NCBI GenBank assembly: GCA_038200385.1
Contig: JBBPYA010000312.1
Location: 1-11,104, forward strand
Source: JBBPYA01 sp038200385
GTDB lineage: Bacteria; Actinomycetota; Actinomycetes; Mycobacteriales; Geodermatophilaceae
Length of the DNA: 11,104 bases
Direction of reading: 5' to 3'
Shown: in pieces, positions 1 to 6,705 of the stretch
How the letters are laid out: each line of letters opens with the position of its first letter
How positions within the stretch are numbered: the stretch's first letter is position 1
The notes under the pieces: generated by a model
Database searches by the model: none
Told to the model about the DNA's origin: nothing
The model's input: only the letters and a program-made list of their open reading frames with translations
Position numbers and translations under genes: made by a program

Positions 1-1187
1 ACCTGTCCGACCCCGACTTCGTGGCCGACCCCTACCCGGTCTTCGCCGCCGCCCGGGCCGCGGCCCCGGTCGGGTGGGACGCGCAGCTCGGGATGTTCCT
101 GGCCTTCGGGCACGCCGCGGCGAACGCGGTACTCCGGGACCGCGGACTCGGTCGGATCTGGCGGGACCGGGAACCGGCGACGGACTTCGCCGAGTTCAAC
201 CTGATCCACCGCAACGCGTTGCTGGAGATGGAGCCGCCGGACCACACCCGGCTGCGCCGCCTGGTCGCCGCGGCGTTCGCCCGGGGACACGTGGAGCGGC
301 TGCGGCCGTGGATCGCCGAGCTGGCCGCGAGCCTCGCCGACGAGGTCGCCGAGGCCGGTTCGGACGGCAGCCCCGTGGACCTGGTGTCGGCGTACGCCGA
401 GCCGCTGCCGGTGGCGGTCATCGCCGAGCTGCTCGGCGTGCCCGAGGCCGACCGGGACCTGCTGCGACCCTGGTCGCGGGCGATCGTGCGGATGTACGAG
501 TACGGCCGCAGCGGCGAGGTGGGCCCCGAGGCCGAGCGGGCCGCGGCCGAGTTCGTCGGGTACCTGCGCGACCTGGCGGCGCAGCGCCGACGTCGACCGG
601 CCGAGGATCTCGTCAGCCACCTGGTCGCGGTCCGCGGCGAGGACGGCTCCCGACTCACCGAGGACGAGTTGGTCACCACGTGCATCCTGCTGCTCAACGC
701 CGGGCACGAGGCCACCGTCAACGTGACCGCGAACGGCACCTGGGCGCTGCTGGCCCATCCGGACCAGCTGGCTCGCCTCCGGGCCGATCCGGCTCTGCTC
801 GCAGGCGCCGTGGAGGAGCTGATCCGCTACGACAGCCCGCTGCAGCTGTTCGAGCGGACCGCCGTCGCCGACGTCGAGGTCGCCGGCGTCACCGTCGGCG
901 CAGGGCAGCGGATCGCGGCGCTCCTGGGTGCGGCAAACCGGGACCCCGCCGTCTTCGCCGAGCCGGACCGGCTCGATATCGGGCGGATCGACAACCCGCA
1001 CGTCGGCTTCGGGGCCGGCGTGCATTTCTGTATCGGCGCGCCGCTGGCGCGGGTCGAGCTGCAGGCCGGTCTCGGCACCCTCGTCAACCGGTTCCCGCAG
1101 CTGGCACTGGCCGGTCGTCCGGTCCGCCGGCCCGAGTTCGTGCTGCGCGGGCTGCGCGAGCTGCCCGTCTCCGTGCGGGCGGCGTGA
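1..1187 (+). CDS. Cytochrome P450 monooxygenase, 5' partial
   Basis: Soluble bacterial-type cytochrome P450, a haem-thiolate monooxygenase fed electrons by ferredoxin and reductase partners not present here. The reading frame is already open at base 3 and reads LSDPDFVADPYPVF, a usual N-terminal P450 stretch, so the true start lies upstream; the in-frame GTG at 21 is probably internal. Visible landmarks: the I-helix AGHEAT at 699-716; the K-helix ExxR (E at 816, R at 825); and the haem loop FGAGVHFCIG from 1008, with the Cys ligand codon at 1029-1031. The 394 residues present nearly fill the usual length of about 400, so only a short N-terminus is missing. The I-helix has Ala where most P450s have the proton-relay Thr, as in P450eryF. 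Overall it resembles actinobacterial CYP105/107-like enzymes; the substrate cannot be told. It converges on the acetyltransferase gene 15 bp downstream. Confidence 0.95.
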   Translation, partial: LSDPDFVADPYPVFAAARAAAPVGWDAQLGMFLAFGHAAANAVLRDRGLGRIWRDREPATDFAEFNLIHRNALLEMEPPDHTRLRRLVAAAFARGHVERLRPWIAELAASLADEVAEAGSDGSPVDLVSAYAEPLPVAVIAELLGVPEADRDLLRPWSRAIVRMYEYGRSGEVGPEAERAAAEFVGYLRDLAAQRRRRPAEDLVSHLVAVRGEDGSRLTEDELVTTCILLLNAGHEATVNVTANGTWALLAHPDQLARLRADPALLAGAVEELIRYDSPLQLFERTAVADVEVAGVTVGAGQRIAALLGAANRDPAVFAEPDRLDIGRIDNPHVGFGAGVHFCIGAPLARVELQAGLGTLVNRFPQLALAGRPVRRPEFVLRGLRELPVSVRAA

Positions 1188-1202
1188 CTGGGCCGGGCGG
1201 GT

Positions 1203-1763
1203 TCAGCCGGTAATCGGCTCCGGGTCCCCGCGCAGCCGGCTCCAGAGCAGCTCGTCACGCCTGAGGCCGTCGCCGTAGCGGTACGACTGGCGCAGCCGGC
1301 CCTCCAGGGTGAACCCGGCCCGCCGGGCCACTCCTGCCGAGCCGACATTCTGTACCGCGTGGAACAACTGGATGCGGTCGACGGGCAGTACGGCGAACGA
1401 CCACCGGCAGACCATGGCAACGGCCCGGCCGGCCGCACCGGTACGGCGGGCGCCCGGGGCGGTCCAGTAGCCGATCTCGGCGTCGCCCTGCGCCCAGTCG
1501 ATCCGGTGCAGGGACACCGAGCCGAGCACGCCACCGCCCTGTGTCGCAGTGATCGCGAACGACGCGTGGCTGCCGTCGCTCCAGTCCGCACGGGTGCTCA
1601 CCCACTCCCGCGCGGCGGCCAGATCCTCGACGGACGCGCCGTTCCACAGCGCGATCTCCGCCTCGCGCAACGCGGCCAGCACGTCCGATGCGTCCGGCTC
1701 CGCCCACGGGCGCAGGGTGAGCGGACCGGACCGCAGGCACACCGGACCCGGAGCCGCCGTCAT
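1203..1763 (-). CDS. GNAT-family N-acetyltransferase (RimJ/RimL-like)
   Basis: Acetyl-CoA-dependent N-acetyltransferase of the RimJ/RimL type, 186 residues, a normal length for the family. It opens with the typical strand GPLTLRPWAEPDASDV and continues with EIGYW (about 96-100). The acetyl-CoA pyrophosphate loop region is ARRTGAAG (105-112), a loose version of the R/QxxGxG/A motif. The C-terminal signature NVGSAGVARRAGF (139-151) is characteristic of RimJ/RimL relatives. The ATG at 1763 is chosen because GAGG stands 9 bases upstream; an in-frame GTG at 1778 would place that same GAGG inside the start codon. The substrate is unknown: members acetylate ribosomal protein N-termini, antibiotics or small amines. 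It is a single gene, convergent with the P450 and divergent from the luciferase-like oxidoreductase. Confidence 0.9.
   Translation of the reverse strand: MTAAPGPVCLRSGPLTLRPWAEPDASDVLAALREAEIALWNGASVEDLAAAREWVSTRADWSDGSHASFAITATQGGGVLGSVSLHRIDWAQGDAEIGYWTAPGARRTGAAGRAVAMVCRWSFAVLPVDRIQLFHAVQNVGSAGVARRAGFTLEGRLRQSYRYGDGLRRDELLWSRLRGDPEPITG
1205..1219. terminator. Possible weak convergent terminator hairpin
   Basis: AGCCG and CGGCT (1205-1209 and 1215-1219) form a 5-bp perfect stem with a 5-base loop, inside the last codons of the acetyltransferase and just after the P450 stop. There is no U-run. Short GC stems without U-tracts can act as terminators in actinomycetes, but a stem this small also occurs by chance. 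Confidence 0.22.
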
Positions 1764-1863
1764 GCGTGGAAGCCTCACACGTCCGGCGACGGCGGCCTAC
1801 CGGATTCCCGTTCGTCGGGTCCGCCATGGGGACGTCGAGCACCCGGAGTACGGCGGGATCGGG

Positions 1864-1893
1864 CTGACCCGGATCGGGCCGCCGGACTACCGT
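1864..1893 (+). promoter_or_regulatory. Candidate promoter for the luciferase-like gene
   Basis: CTGACC at 1864-1869 resembles a -35 box and TACCGT at 1888-1893 fits a TAnnnT -10 box, with 18 bases between them. They lie 39 bases before the ATG at 1932, in the divergent spacer where a promoter for this unit is required. The match is partial and GC-rich spacers give many such hits. Confidence 0.25.
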
Positions 1894-1897
1894 CGGG

Positions 1898-1916
1898 ACG
1901 CCGGACCGGCCGGCGT
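1898..1916. promoter_or_regulatory. Inverted repeat upstream of the luciferase-like gene
   Basis: ACGCCGG and CCGGCGT (1898-1904 and 1910-1916) are perfect 7-base inverted arms around a 5-base centre. The repeat ends 5 bases before the GGAGG ribosome-binding site at 1922-1926. It could be a repressor operator overlapping the transcript start or a leader hairpin near the ribosome site; the sequence does not distinguish these. Confidence 0.3.
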
Positions 1917-1931
1917 GATCCGGAGGACCAG

Positions 1932-2921
1932 ATGCGCATCCCGCTGTCCATCCTCGATCTGGTCCCGCTCGGACCTGACGAGTCGCCGGGTACGGCCATC
2001 GAGGCCAGCGTCGCGCTGGCCCGGTGCGCGGAGGAGTGCGGCTACGGCCGGGTCTGGTACGCCGAGCACCACAACATGCCGAGCATCGCGTCCGCGGCGA
2101 CGAGCGTGCTGATCGCGCACGTCGGTGCGCAGACGACCAGCATCCGGCTCGGCGCCGGGGGCGTGATGCTGCCCAACCACGCCCCGCTGACGATCGCCGA
2201 GCAGTTCGGCACGCTGGCCGCGATGTACCCGGGACGGATCGATCTCGGGCTGGGCCGCGCGCCGGGTTCGGACCAGAACACGATGTACGCGCTGCGCCGC
2301 GACCCGAGGTCGGCGGACACGTTCCCGCAGGACGTCCTCGAGCTGCAGGCCTACCTGGCCGGCGCGTCCCGGGTCCCCGGGGTGGACGCGATCCCCGGGA
2401 AGGGCTCGCGTGTCCCGCTCTACATCCTGGGGTCCTCGCTGTTCGGCGCGACGCTGGCCGCCGCAGTCGGGCTGCCCTACGCGTTCGCCTCGCACTTCGC
2501 GCCGCAGGCGCTGGAGGCCGCGGTGGCCACGTACCGCCGGGAGTTCCAGCCCTCCGAGCAGCTGGACCGGCCCTGGGTGATTGCCGGAGTCAACGTCGTC
2601 GCCGCGGACTCGACCGCCGCGGCAGGTGACCTTCTCGCCTCCGCCCGTCGTCGGCGGGCCGCCGCGATGTTCGGCCGGGGACGGCCCCTCGACGACGAGG
2701 AGGCCGACGCGCTGCCGCAGTCCGGCGCCGGCCGTCAGGTGGACGCGATGCTGCGCTACACAGCGGTGGGCACCGGCGCCGAGGTCCGCGACTACCTCGA
2801 GGGCTTCGCCCGGCACGCCGACGCCGACGAACTCATCGCGGCCCATCACGCGATCGACCCAACCGCCCGGCTGCGGTCGGTCACCGTGCTCGCGGAGGCG
2901 ATGGACACCGTCGCGGCGTGA
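1932..2921 (+). CDS. Luciferase-like (LLM class) flavin-dependent oxidoreductase
   Basis: Reduced-flavin-dependent oxidoreductase with the bacterial-luciferase TIM-barrel fold, 329 residues. The pattern fits the 'luciferase family oxidoreductase, group 1' type (YhbW-like): N-terminal IPLSILDLVPLG, then VWYAEHHNMPSIASAA (about 41-56), SIRLGAGGVMLPNHAPL (70-86), AEQFGTL (89-95) and YPGRIDLGLGRAPGSD (99-114). Together these build the flavin pocket and barrel strands. The start is ATG 1932 with GGAGG 5 bases upstream; the longer open frame further upstream is only a read-through of the spacer and the antisense of the acetyltransferase. A cupin follows after 25 bp, suggesting one transcript. FMNH2 would be supplied by a separate reductase. 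Substrate unknown; family annotation is firm, biochemical role is not. Confidence 0.93.
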   Translation: MRIPLSILDLVPLGPDESPGTAIEASVALARCAEECGYGRVWYAEHHNMPSIASAATSVLIAHVGAQTTSIRLGAGGVMLPNHAPLTIAEQFGTLAAMYPGRIDLGLGRAPGSDQNTMYALRRDPRSADTFPQDVLELQAYLAGASRVPGVDAIPGKGSRVPLYILGSSLFGATLAAAVGLPYAFASHFAPQALEAAVATYRREFQPSEQLDRPWVIAGVNVVAADSTAAAGDLLASARRRRAAAMFGRGRPLDDEEADALPQSGAGRQVDAMLRYTAVGTGAEVRDYLEGFARHADADELIAAHHAIDPTARLRSVTVLAEAMDTVAA

Positions 2922-2946
2922 TCCGGCGGCTGAGAAGCTGGTCGGC

Positions 2947-3315
2947 ATGAGCACCGTCGTCGACCTGACCGAGGCGCTGGCCACGTTCGAGCAGACCTGG
3001 TCGCCGCTGACCGTCGCGCTGCTCAACGACTACGACGTCCGGGTGGTCAAGACCAGCGGCGAGTTCACCGAGCACAGCCACCCCGACACCGACGAGTTCT
3101 TCCTGGTGCTGCGGGGCGAGCTGACGATCCGGATGGCGGCCGGCGACGTGACGCTGGGTCCGGGCCAGCTTTTCGTCGTACCGCGGGGGGTGCGCCACCA
3201 GCCGGTATCGCCCGGGGGCGCGGACATCCTGCTGATCGAACCGAGCGCGACGGTGAACACCGGGGACACCGACAGCCCGCTCACCGCCACCCGCCGCACC
3301 CTGCCGAGCGGCTAG
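2947..3315 (+). CDS. Small cupin-domain protein
   Basis: Single-domain cupin of 122 residues. Motif 1 is HSHPDTDEFFLVLRG, with candidate metal ligands His43, His45 and Glu50. Motif 2 is GQLFVVPRGVRHQPV, with the fourth ligand His84. All four canonical metal-binding positions of a cupin are therefore present, and a mononuclear metal site (Fe, Mn, Ni or Zn) is likely. The protein may be an enzyme (dioxygenase, isomerase) or a small-molecule-binding protein; nothing in the sequence decides. ATG 2947 is preceded by a weak purine run (GAGAAG) about 9 bases upstream. It starts 25 bp after the luciferase-like gene and probably shares its transcript. Its TAG stop overlaps the stop of the opposing lipoprotein gene. 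Confidence 0.9.
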   Translation: MSTVVDLTEALATFEQTWSPLTVALLNDYDVRVVKTSGEFTEHSHPDTDEFFLVLRGELTIRMAAGDVTLGPGQLFVVPRGVRHQPVSPGGADILLIEPSATVNTGDTDSPLTATRRTLPSG

Positions 3316-3322
3316 GAGCCGC
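3308..3322. terminator. Candidate bidirectional terminator over two opposing stop codons
   Basis: GCGGCT-AGG-AGCCGC is a perfect 6-bp stem with a 3-base loop. It spans the shared CTAG (3312-3315) that supplies the stop codon of both the cupin (+) and the lipoprotein (-). No long U-run follows, though TTTT occurs at 3329-3332 on the + strand. Position at the exact meeting point of two convergent units supports a bidirectional terminator role. Confidence 0.42.
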
Positions 3323-3653
3323 CGAGGATTTTGGCGACGCTGTCCTTGCTGCCACCGAGGTCAACGACGAGTTGCGCCCACTGCCGGTCGATCTCGGTCG
3401 GTCCCGCGCCGTCGCAGTAGGCCTTGTCGCCGTTGGACACGTAGTAGCGGAACACCCCGAGAATCGCCGCCGTGTCGGCCTCGGGGCCGCCGGTGTACGC
3501 CGTGCCGGGGGTGTCGGTCTGGTGCTCCATGCACGTGAGCTCCGAACCCTCGCCCGGGTTGAACCGCCCGGTGGACCCGCTGGAGCAACCGGCGGCGAGC
3601 ACCGCCACCGCCACCGCCACCGCCGTGCGCCGCACCGACATCGCCCTCCTCAT
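3312..3653 (-). CDS. Small secreted lipoprotein, function unknown
   Basis: Predicted lipoprotein of 113 residues. The N-terminus has Arg residues (RRAMSVRR), a hydrophobic run AVAVAVAVLAA and a lipobox LAAGC with the lipidated cysteine at 23, so the mature chain is anchored outside the membrane. The roughly 90-residue mature part contains CMEHQTDTPG (41-50), RYYVSNGDKAYCDG (69-82) and IDRQWAQL (88-95). Cys41 and Cys80 could form a disulfide; Met42 and His44 beside Cys41 could instead bind metal. I recognise no named family. The start is ATG 3653, which overlaps the transporter stop as ATGA and so suggests coupled translation. An in-frame ATG at 3641 has AGGAGG only 3 bases before it and is a less likely alternative. 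It is the last gene of the TPR-transporter-lipoprotein unit. Confidence 0.82.
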   Translation of the reverse strand: MRRAMSVRRTAVAVAVAVLAAGCSSGSTGRFNPGEGSELTCMEHQTDTPGTAYTGGPEADTAAILGVFRYYVSNGDKAYCDGAGPTEIDRQWAQLVVDLGGSKDSVAKILGGS

Positions 3654-5377
3654 ACCGTCGACCCCACCCCACGCGCCACCAGGAACAGCCCGACGACCAG
3701 CACCAGGATCGCGGTGAGGATCGGCAGCACCGCGGCCACACCGTAGGCCGAGCGCCGCAGCGAACCCCCGACGGAAACCCGGGACATCCGGGTCCGCAGC
3801 CGCACCAGCAGCAACCCGACCGCGGTGAGGGTCCCCGCCATACCGATCCCGTAGGCGAAGACCAGCAGCACCCCGAAGACCGTGCGGCCCAGCCCGATCG
3901 AGGCGAGCAGGACTACCAGCGCGCTGGGACTAGGGACCAGGCCGCCGGCGATACCCATCCCGATCAGCCCGCCGCGGCTGTACCCGTGCGAGTGGGACTC
4001 CCCCGGGCCATGCGAGTGGGAGCCGAAACCGTGCGAGTGACCGGGGGCGACCTGCGCTGCGTGGTCGTGGTCGTGGTCCGCGTGGGCCGGCTGGCCGTCG
4101 CGGCCGTGATCGTGGTTGTGACCGTCGTCGTGGCTGTGACCGTCGTCGTGGCTGTGACCGTCGTCGTGGCTGCGACCGTCGTCGTGGCTGTGACCGTCGT
4201 CGTACGCCGGGCCGTGGTCGCGGGGGTGGCCGTCGGCCTCGACGCGATCGCCGACCGGAGCGTGCACATGACCCACGGCGGCACCGACCAGCGCAGCCTC
4301 CCGCACCGGCTCCATCAGCCGGCCGGTGCGGCGGGCCCGCAGCGCCGAGCGCAGCAGGGCGAGCCCGATACCGGCCACCAGCAACCCACTGACCACGCCG
4401 AGCCAGCGCAGCACCTGCTCGCCCGCGATCGCGCTGGACAGCGAGATGAGCAACCCGAGCACGAGGACGCCCGCCGTGTGGGTGCCGGTCACGGTCGCCC
4501 CGACGATGAGCGCGTCCTTCTTCGACCCGCGCCGCCCGGCGAGGTAGGCCGCCATCACCGTCTTGCCGTGCCCGGGCAGCAACGCGTGCCCGGAGCCCAG
4601 GGCCACCGCGAGCAGCACCGCCAGCACGCCGACCAGCGGTGTGAGCGTGGGGCCGATCAGGTTCTCCAGGTAACGGTCCGCGGAGGCGATGAACCGGGTG
4701 AACGGGTCCGCCGAGGGGGTCGAGAGCAGGTCGCCGCCGCCGCCGGTGCTGCCCTGGCCAGGTTCGGTCTGCAGGGTCGCCGAGCGCACGCTCAACGGGG
4801 AGTTCAGCAGGTCGTTCGGGTACTTGCGCAGCTCGTCGCTGACCGTCTTGGCCGGGACCGGCGGGTTCAGCAGCCGGACACCGTCGCCGACGGCGGTGAT
4901 CTCGTGCCAGCCCACCCGGTCGCTGCGGTACTCGTCGCTGAGGTTGACCGTCGAGGTCCCGCTCAGGTCGGCCGGCGCGCTCAGCGGGCAGGTCAGCCGC
5001 AGCGTCGACAGGCCCGCGACACCCGGCTTGGTGGAGGCCGTCGGGCCGGTCACCGTCCAGTTCAGGGTCGTCGAGTCCACCGCGGCCGTGACCGCGGCGG
5101 ACACCGCCTGGCATTCGGTCCCGGCGTAGGCCGCCAGCTCGTCGGCGGAGGCCGTGCCCGAGCCGTCGGTGTCGATCCTCGGCATCTCCTGCGCGGTGGG
5201 GATCTCGGCGATGTCGACGATTGACAGCACGTCGACCCGGTCCGGGGACAGCGAGATGCCGTCGTAGTGGTTGACGGTGAAGTTGCCCAACGGGTGCGCG
5301 GAGGCCGGCGAGGACCCGAGCAGCACGAAACCGACGGTCGCGGCCAGCAGCAGGGCCTGCTTGCCCAGCCGGGTCAC
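3650..5377 (-). CDS. NicO-family nickel/cobalt transporter with secreted N-terminal domain
   Basis: Integral membrane nickel/cobalt transporter, 575 residues, NicO superfamily (NiCoT/RcnA relatives). Signal peptide 1-27 (hydrophobic LLLAATVGFVLL, cleavage after ASA) is followed by a secreted domain at about 28-235. That domain begins HPLGNFTVNHY, carries an EF-hand-like loop DTDGSGTASADE (69-80) and has Cys89 and Cys130. The membrane part starts near 241 and holds HALLPGHGKT (264-273) and GTHTAG (298-303), the transport-core motifs. A His/Asp-rich cytoplasmic-type loop (370-465, HSHDDG repeats) separates the first helices from a second bundle (470-572). The start is GTG 5377, overlapping the TPR stop as GTGA; the open frame running upstream to 6481 is antisense-like noise over the TPR gene. 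His-rich loops occur in both importers and the exporter RcnA, so direction is undecided. Confidence 0.92.
   Translation of the reverse strand: MTRLGKQALLLAATVGFVLLGSSPASAHPLGNFTVNHYDGISLSPDRVDVLSIVDIAEIPTAQEMPRIDTDGSGTASADELAAYAGTECQAVSAAVTAAVDSTTLNWTVTGPTASTKPGVAGLSTLRLTCPLSAPADLSGTSTVNLSDEYRSDRVGWHEITAVGDGVRLLNPPVPAKTVSDELRKYPNDLLNSPLSVRSATLQTEPGQGSTGGGGDLLSTPSADPFTRFIASADRYLENLIGPTLTPLVGVLAVLLAVALGSGHALLPGHGKTVMAAYLAGRRGSKKDALIVGATVTGTHTAGVLVLGLLISLSSAIAGEQVLRWLGVVSGLLVAGIGLALLRSALRARRTGRLMEPVREAALVGAAVGHVHAPVGDRVEADGHPRDHGPAYDDGHSHDDGRSHDDGHSHDDGHSHDDGHNHDHGRDGQPAHADHDHDHAAQVAPGHSHGFGSHSHGPGESHSHGYSRGGLIGMGIAGGLVPSPSALVVLLASIGLGRTVFGVLLVFAYGIGMAGTLTAVGLLLVRLRTRMSRVSVGGSLRRSAYGVAAVLPILTAILVLVVGLFLVARGVGSTV
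4117..4206. repeat. 18-bp tandem repeat, five copies, encoding HSHDDG
   Basis: Five head-to-tail copies of an 18-base unit (tgtgaccgtcgtcgtggc on the + strand) at 4117, 4135, 4153, 4171 and 4189. Copy 4 has one substitution (TGC for TGT, giving Arg for His) and the last copy diverges at its end. On the - strand each unit encodes a HSHDDG hexapeptide in the metal-binding loop of the transporter. A multiple of three keeps the frame if copies are gained or lost. Confidence 0.95.
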
Positions 5378-6705
5378 AGCGGGCCGCCGAGATCGGCCAG
5401 CGCGGCCTTGGCGTCGGCCTCGTGGATCGGGGAGAAGTACGGGTTGATCCGCAGGGCCGCGTCCAGGCTGGCCCGGGCCGCCTGCTGCTGCCCCAGGGCC
5501 TTCTCGATCATGCCGCGGTGGAAGATGAACAGCGCGTTGCGCCCGCCGATCGCGGTGGCCTGCTGGGCGTACTTCAGGGCCTCGGCATCCCGGCCCGCGC
5601 TGTGCAGCGCCCAGCCCAGCGCGTCGGCGGCGTCGACGTTCTTGCGCAGCGCCCACTCGGCCTCGCCGGCGGCCACGGCGGCCTTGCCGTCGCCCTGGTC
5701 GGCGGCCAGCAGAGCGGCGCTCAGGTTGTCCTGCACCCCGTTGACCTTGAAGATCTGCTGGGTCGTCTCGAACAGCCCGTATTGCACCTTTGCCTCGTCG
5801 GTGCGACCGAGGGAGAACAGGTAATTGCCGTACTCGAGGAGGTATTGCGGCAGCGGACGCAACGCGGTGACCTTCGCGTACCCGGCCAGGGCGGTGTCGA
5901 CCTCGCCGCGGGCGGCGGCCACCTGGGCCTTGCCGTAGAGCAGGTTGGGGTCGTCCGCGGTCTCCCTGAGACCGGCGTCGTACTGCTTGTCCGCCTCGTC
6001 CAGCTCGCCCTGGTTGAACGCCAGCTGGCCGAGGTACAGGCGGCAGAACGCGAAGTCCGACGGGGAGAACGACGAGGTCAGCGCCTGCTCCAGGGCCGCC
6101 CGCGCGCCGTCGATGTTGCCGTGCAGCTCCAGGTTGTACGACGCGCGGGTGAAGGAGGAGACCCCGGGCTTGAGCTCGAGCATCTTCTGGATGGCCTGCG
6201 TCGCGCCGTCGTAGTTGCCGAGCTGGGTCAGCGCGTCGGCCAGCACGCCGTAGGTGCGGGAGCCGAACTCGTTGATGGCCAGGGCCTTGCGGGCCCAGTC
6301 CGCCGCCGTCGCGAACTCGTGCCGGGCATTGGACAGCTGCCCCATGCCGGTCATGGCCAGGTCGTTGTCGGTCGAGTTCAGGTCGAGGGACTTCTGCAGG
6401 GCACCCTCGGACTTCGGGTAGTACGACGGGTCCGCGGTGATCCTGGCCTGCTCGACGTACGCGCCGCCGAGCAGCGCCCACTTCTGGTAGTCGTTGGGGT
6501 TGTCCTGCAAGCTGCGCTGGGCCTGCTCGATGATCCGGGCCAGCTCGTCACGCCCATTGATGCCGTTGGCGTTCACCTGGGCGGCTGGCGGCGGTGGCGC
6601 CGGTGGGGTGGCGCCCTGGTTCACGCCCACGAGCAAGGTGACCACCGCGAGCAGCAGCACGACCCCTACGGTGCCGCCGATGATCGTCGTACGCCGGCTG
6701 CTCAT
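5374..6705 (-). CDS. Membrane-anchored tetratricopeptide-repeat protein
   Basis: TPR scaffold protein of 443 residues. After MSSRR there is one membrane helix (about 7-28, IIGGTVGVVLLLAVVTLLVGV), then a Pro/Ala-rich linker (GATPPAPPPPAA) and a long helical repeat region to the C-terminus. Repeats show the usual W/L/G/Y/A spacing, for example WALLGGAYVEQAR, GVLADALTQLGNYDGATQ, RLYLGQLAFNQGELDEADKQYD and LGWALHSAGRDAEALKYAQQA. The helix orientation suggests the TPR domain faces outside, where it would bind a partner protein. The start is ATG 6705; the frame stays open to a GTG at 6834, but those 43 extra residues are low-complexity, precede the membrane helix awkwardly and lack a ribosome site. 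No clear Shine-Dalgarno is seen for 6705 either. It is first in the operon, its TGA overlapping the transporter GTG. Family sure, role unknown. Confidence 0.88.
   Translation of the reverse strand: MSSRRTTIIGGTVGVVLLLAVVTLLVGVNQGATPPAPPPPAAQVNANGINGRDELARIIEQAQRSLQDNPNDYQKWALLGGAYVEQARITADPSYYPKSEGALQKSLDLNSTDNDLAMTGMGQLSNARHEFATAADWARKALAINEFGSRTYGVLADALTQLGNYDGATQAIQKMLELKPGVSSFTRASYNLELHGNIDGARAALEQALTSSFSPSDFAFCRLYLGQLAFNQGELDEADKQYDAGLRETADDPNLLYGKAQVAAARGEVDTALAGYAKVTALRPLPQYLLEYGNYLFSLGRTDEAKVQYGLFETTQQIFKVNGVQDNLSAALLAADQGDGKAAVAAGEAEWALRKNVDAADALGWALHSAGRDAEALKYAQQATAIGGRNALFIFHRGMIEKALGQQQAARASLDAALRINPYFSPIHEADAKAALADLGGPL

Noticed and set aside
4117..4206. CRISPR-like regular repeats.
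   Set aside because: The 18-base units are directly adjacent with no spacers and encode a His/Asp hexapeptide inside a coding sequence.
3986..5224. A 412-codon open frame on the + strand opposite the transporter gene.
   Set aside because: Its residue make-up (Arg, Gly, Val runs, no recognisable domain) is that of the antisense of a high-GC gene. The - strand frame has signal peptide, transport motifs and helices.
5378..6481. A 368-codon upstream extension of the transporter reading frame.
   Set aside because: The extension overlaps the TPR gene in another frame and is Arg/Gly/Ala-rich. The signal peptide begins right after GTG 5377, which is the natural start.
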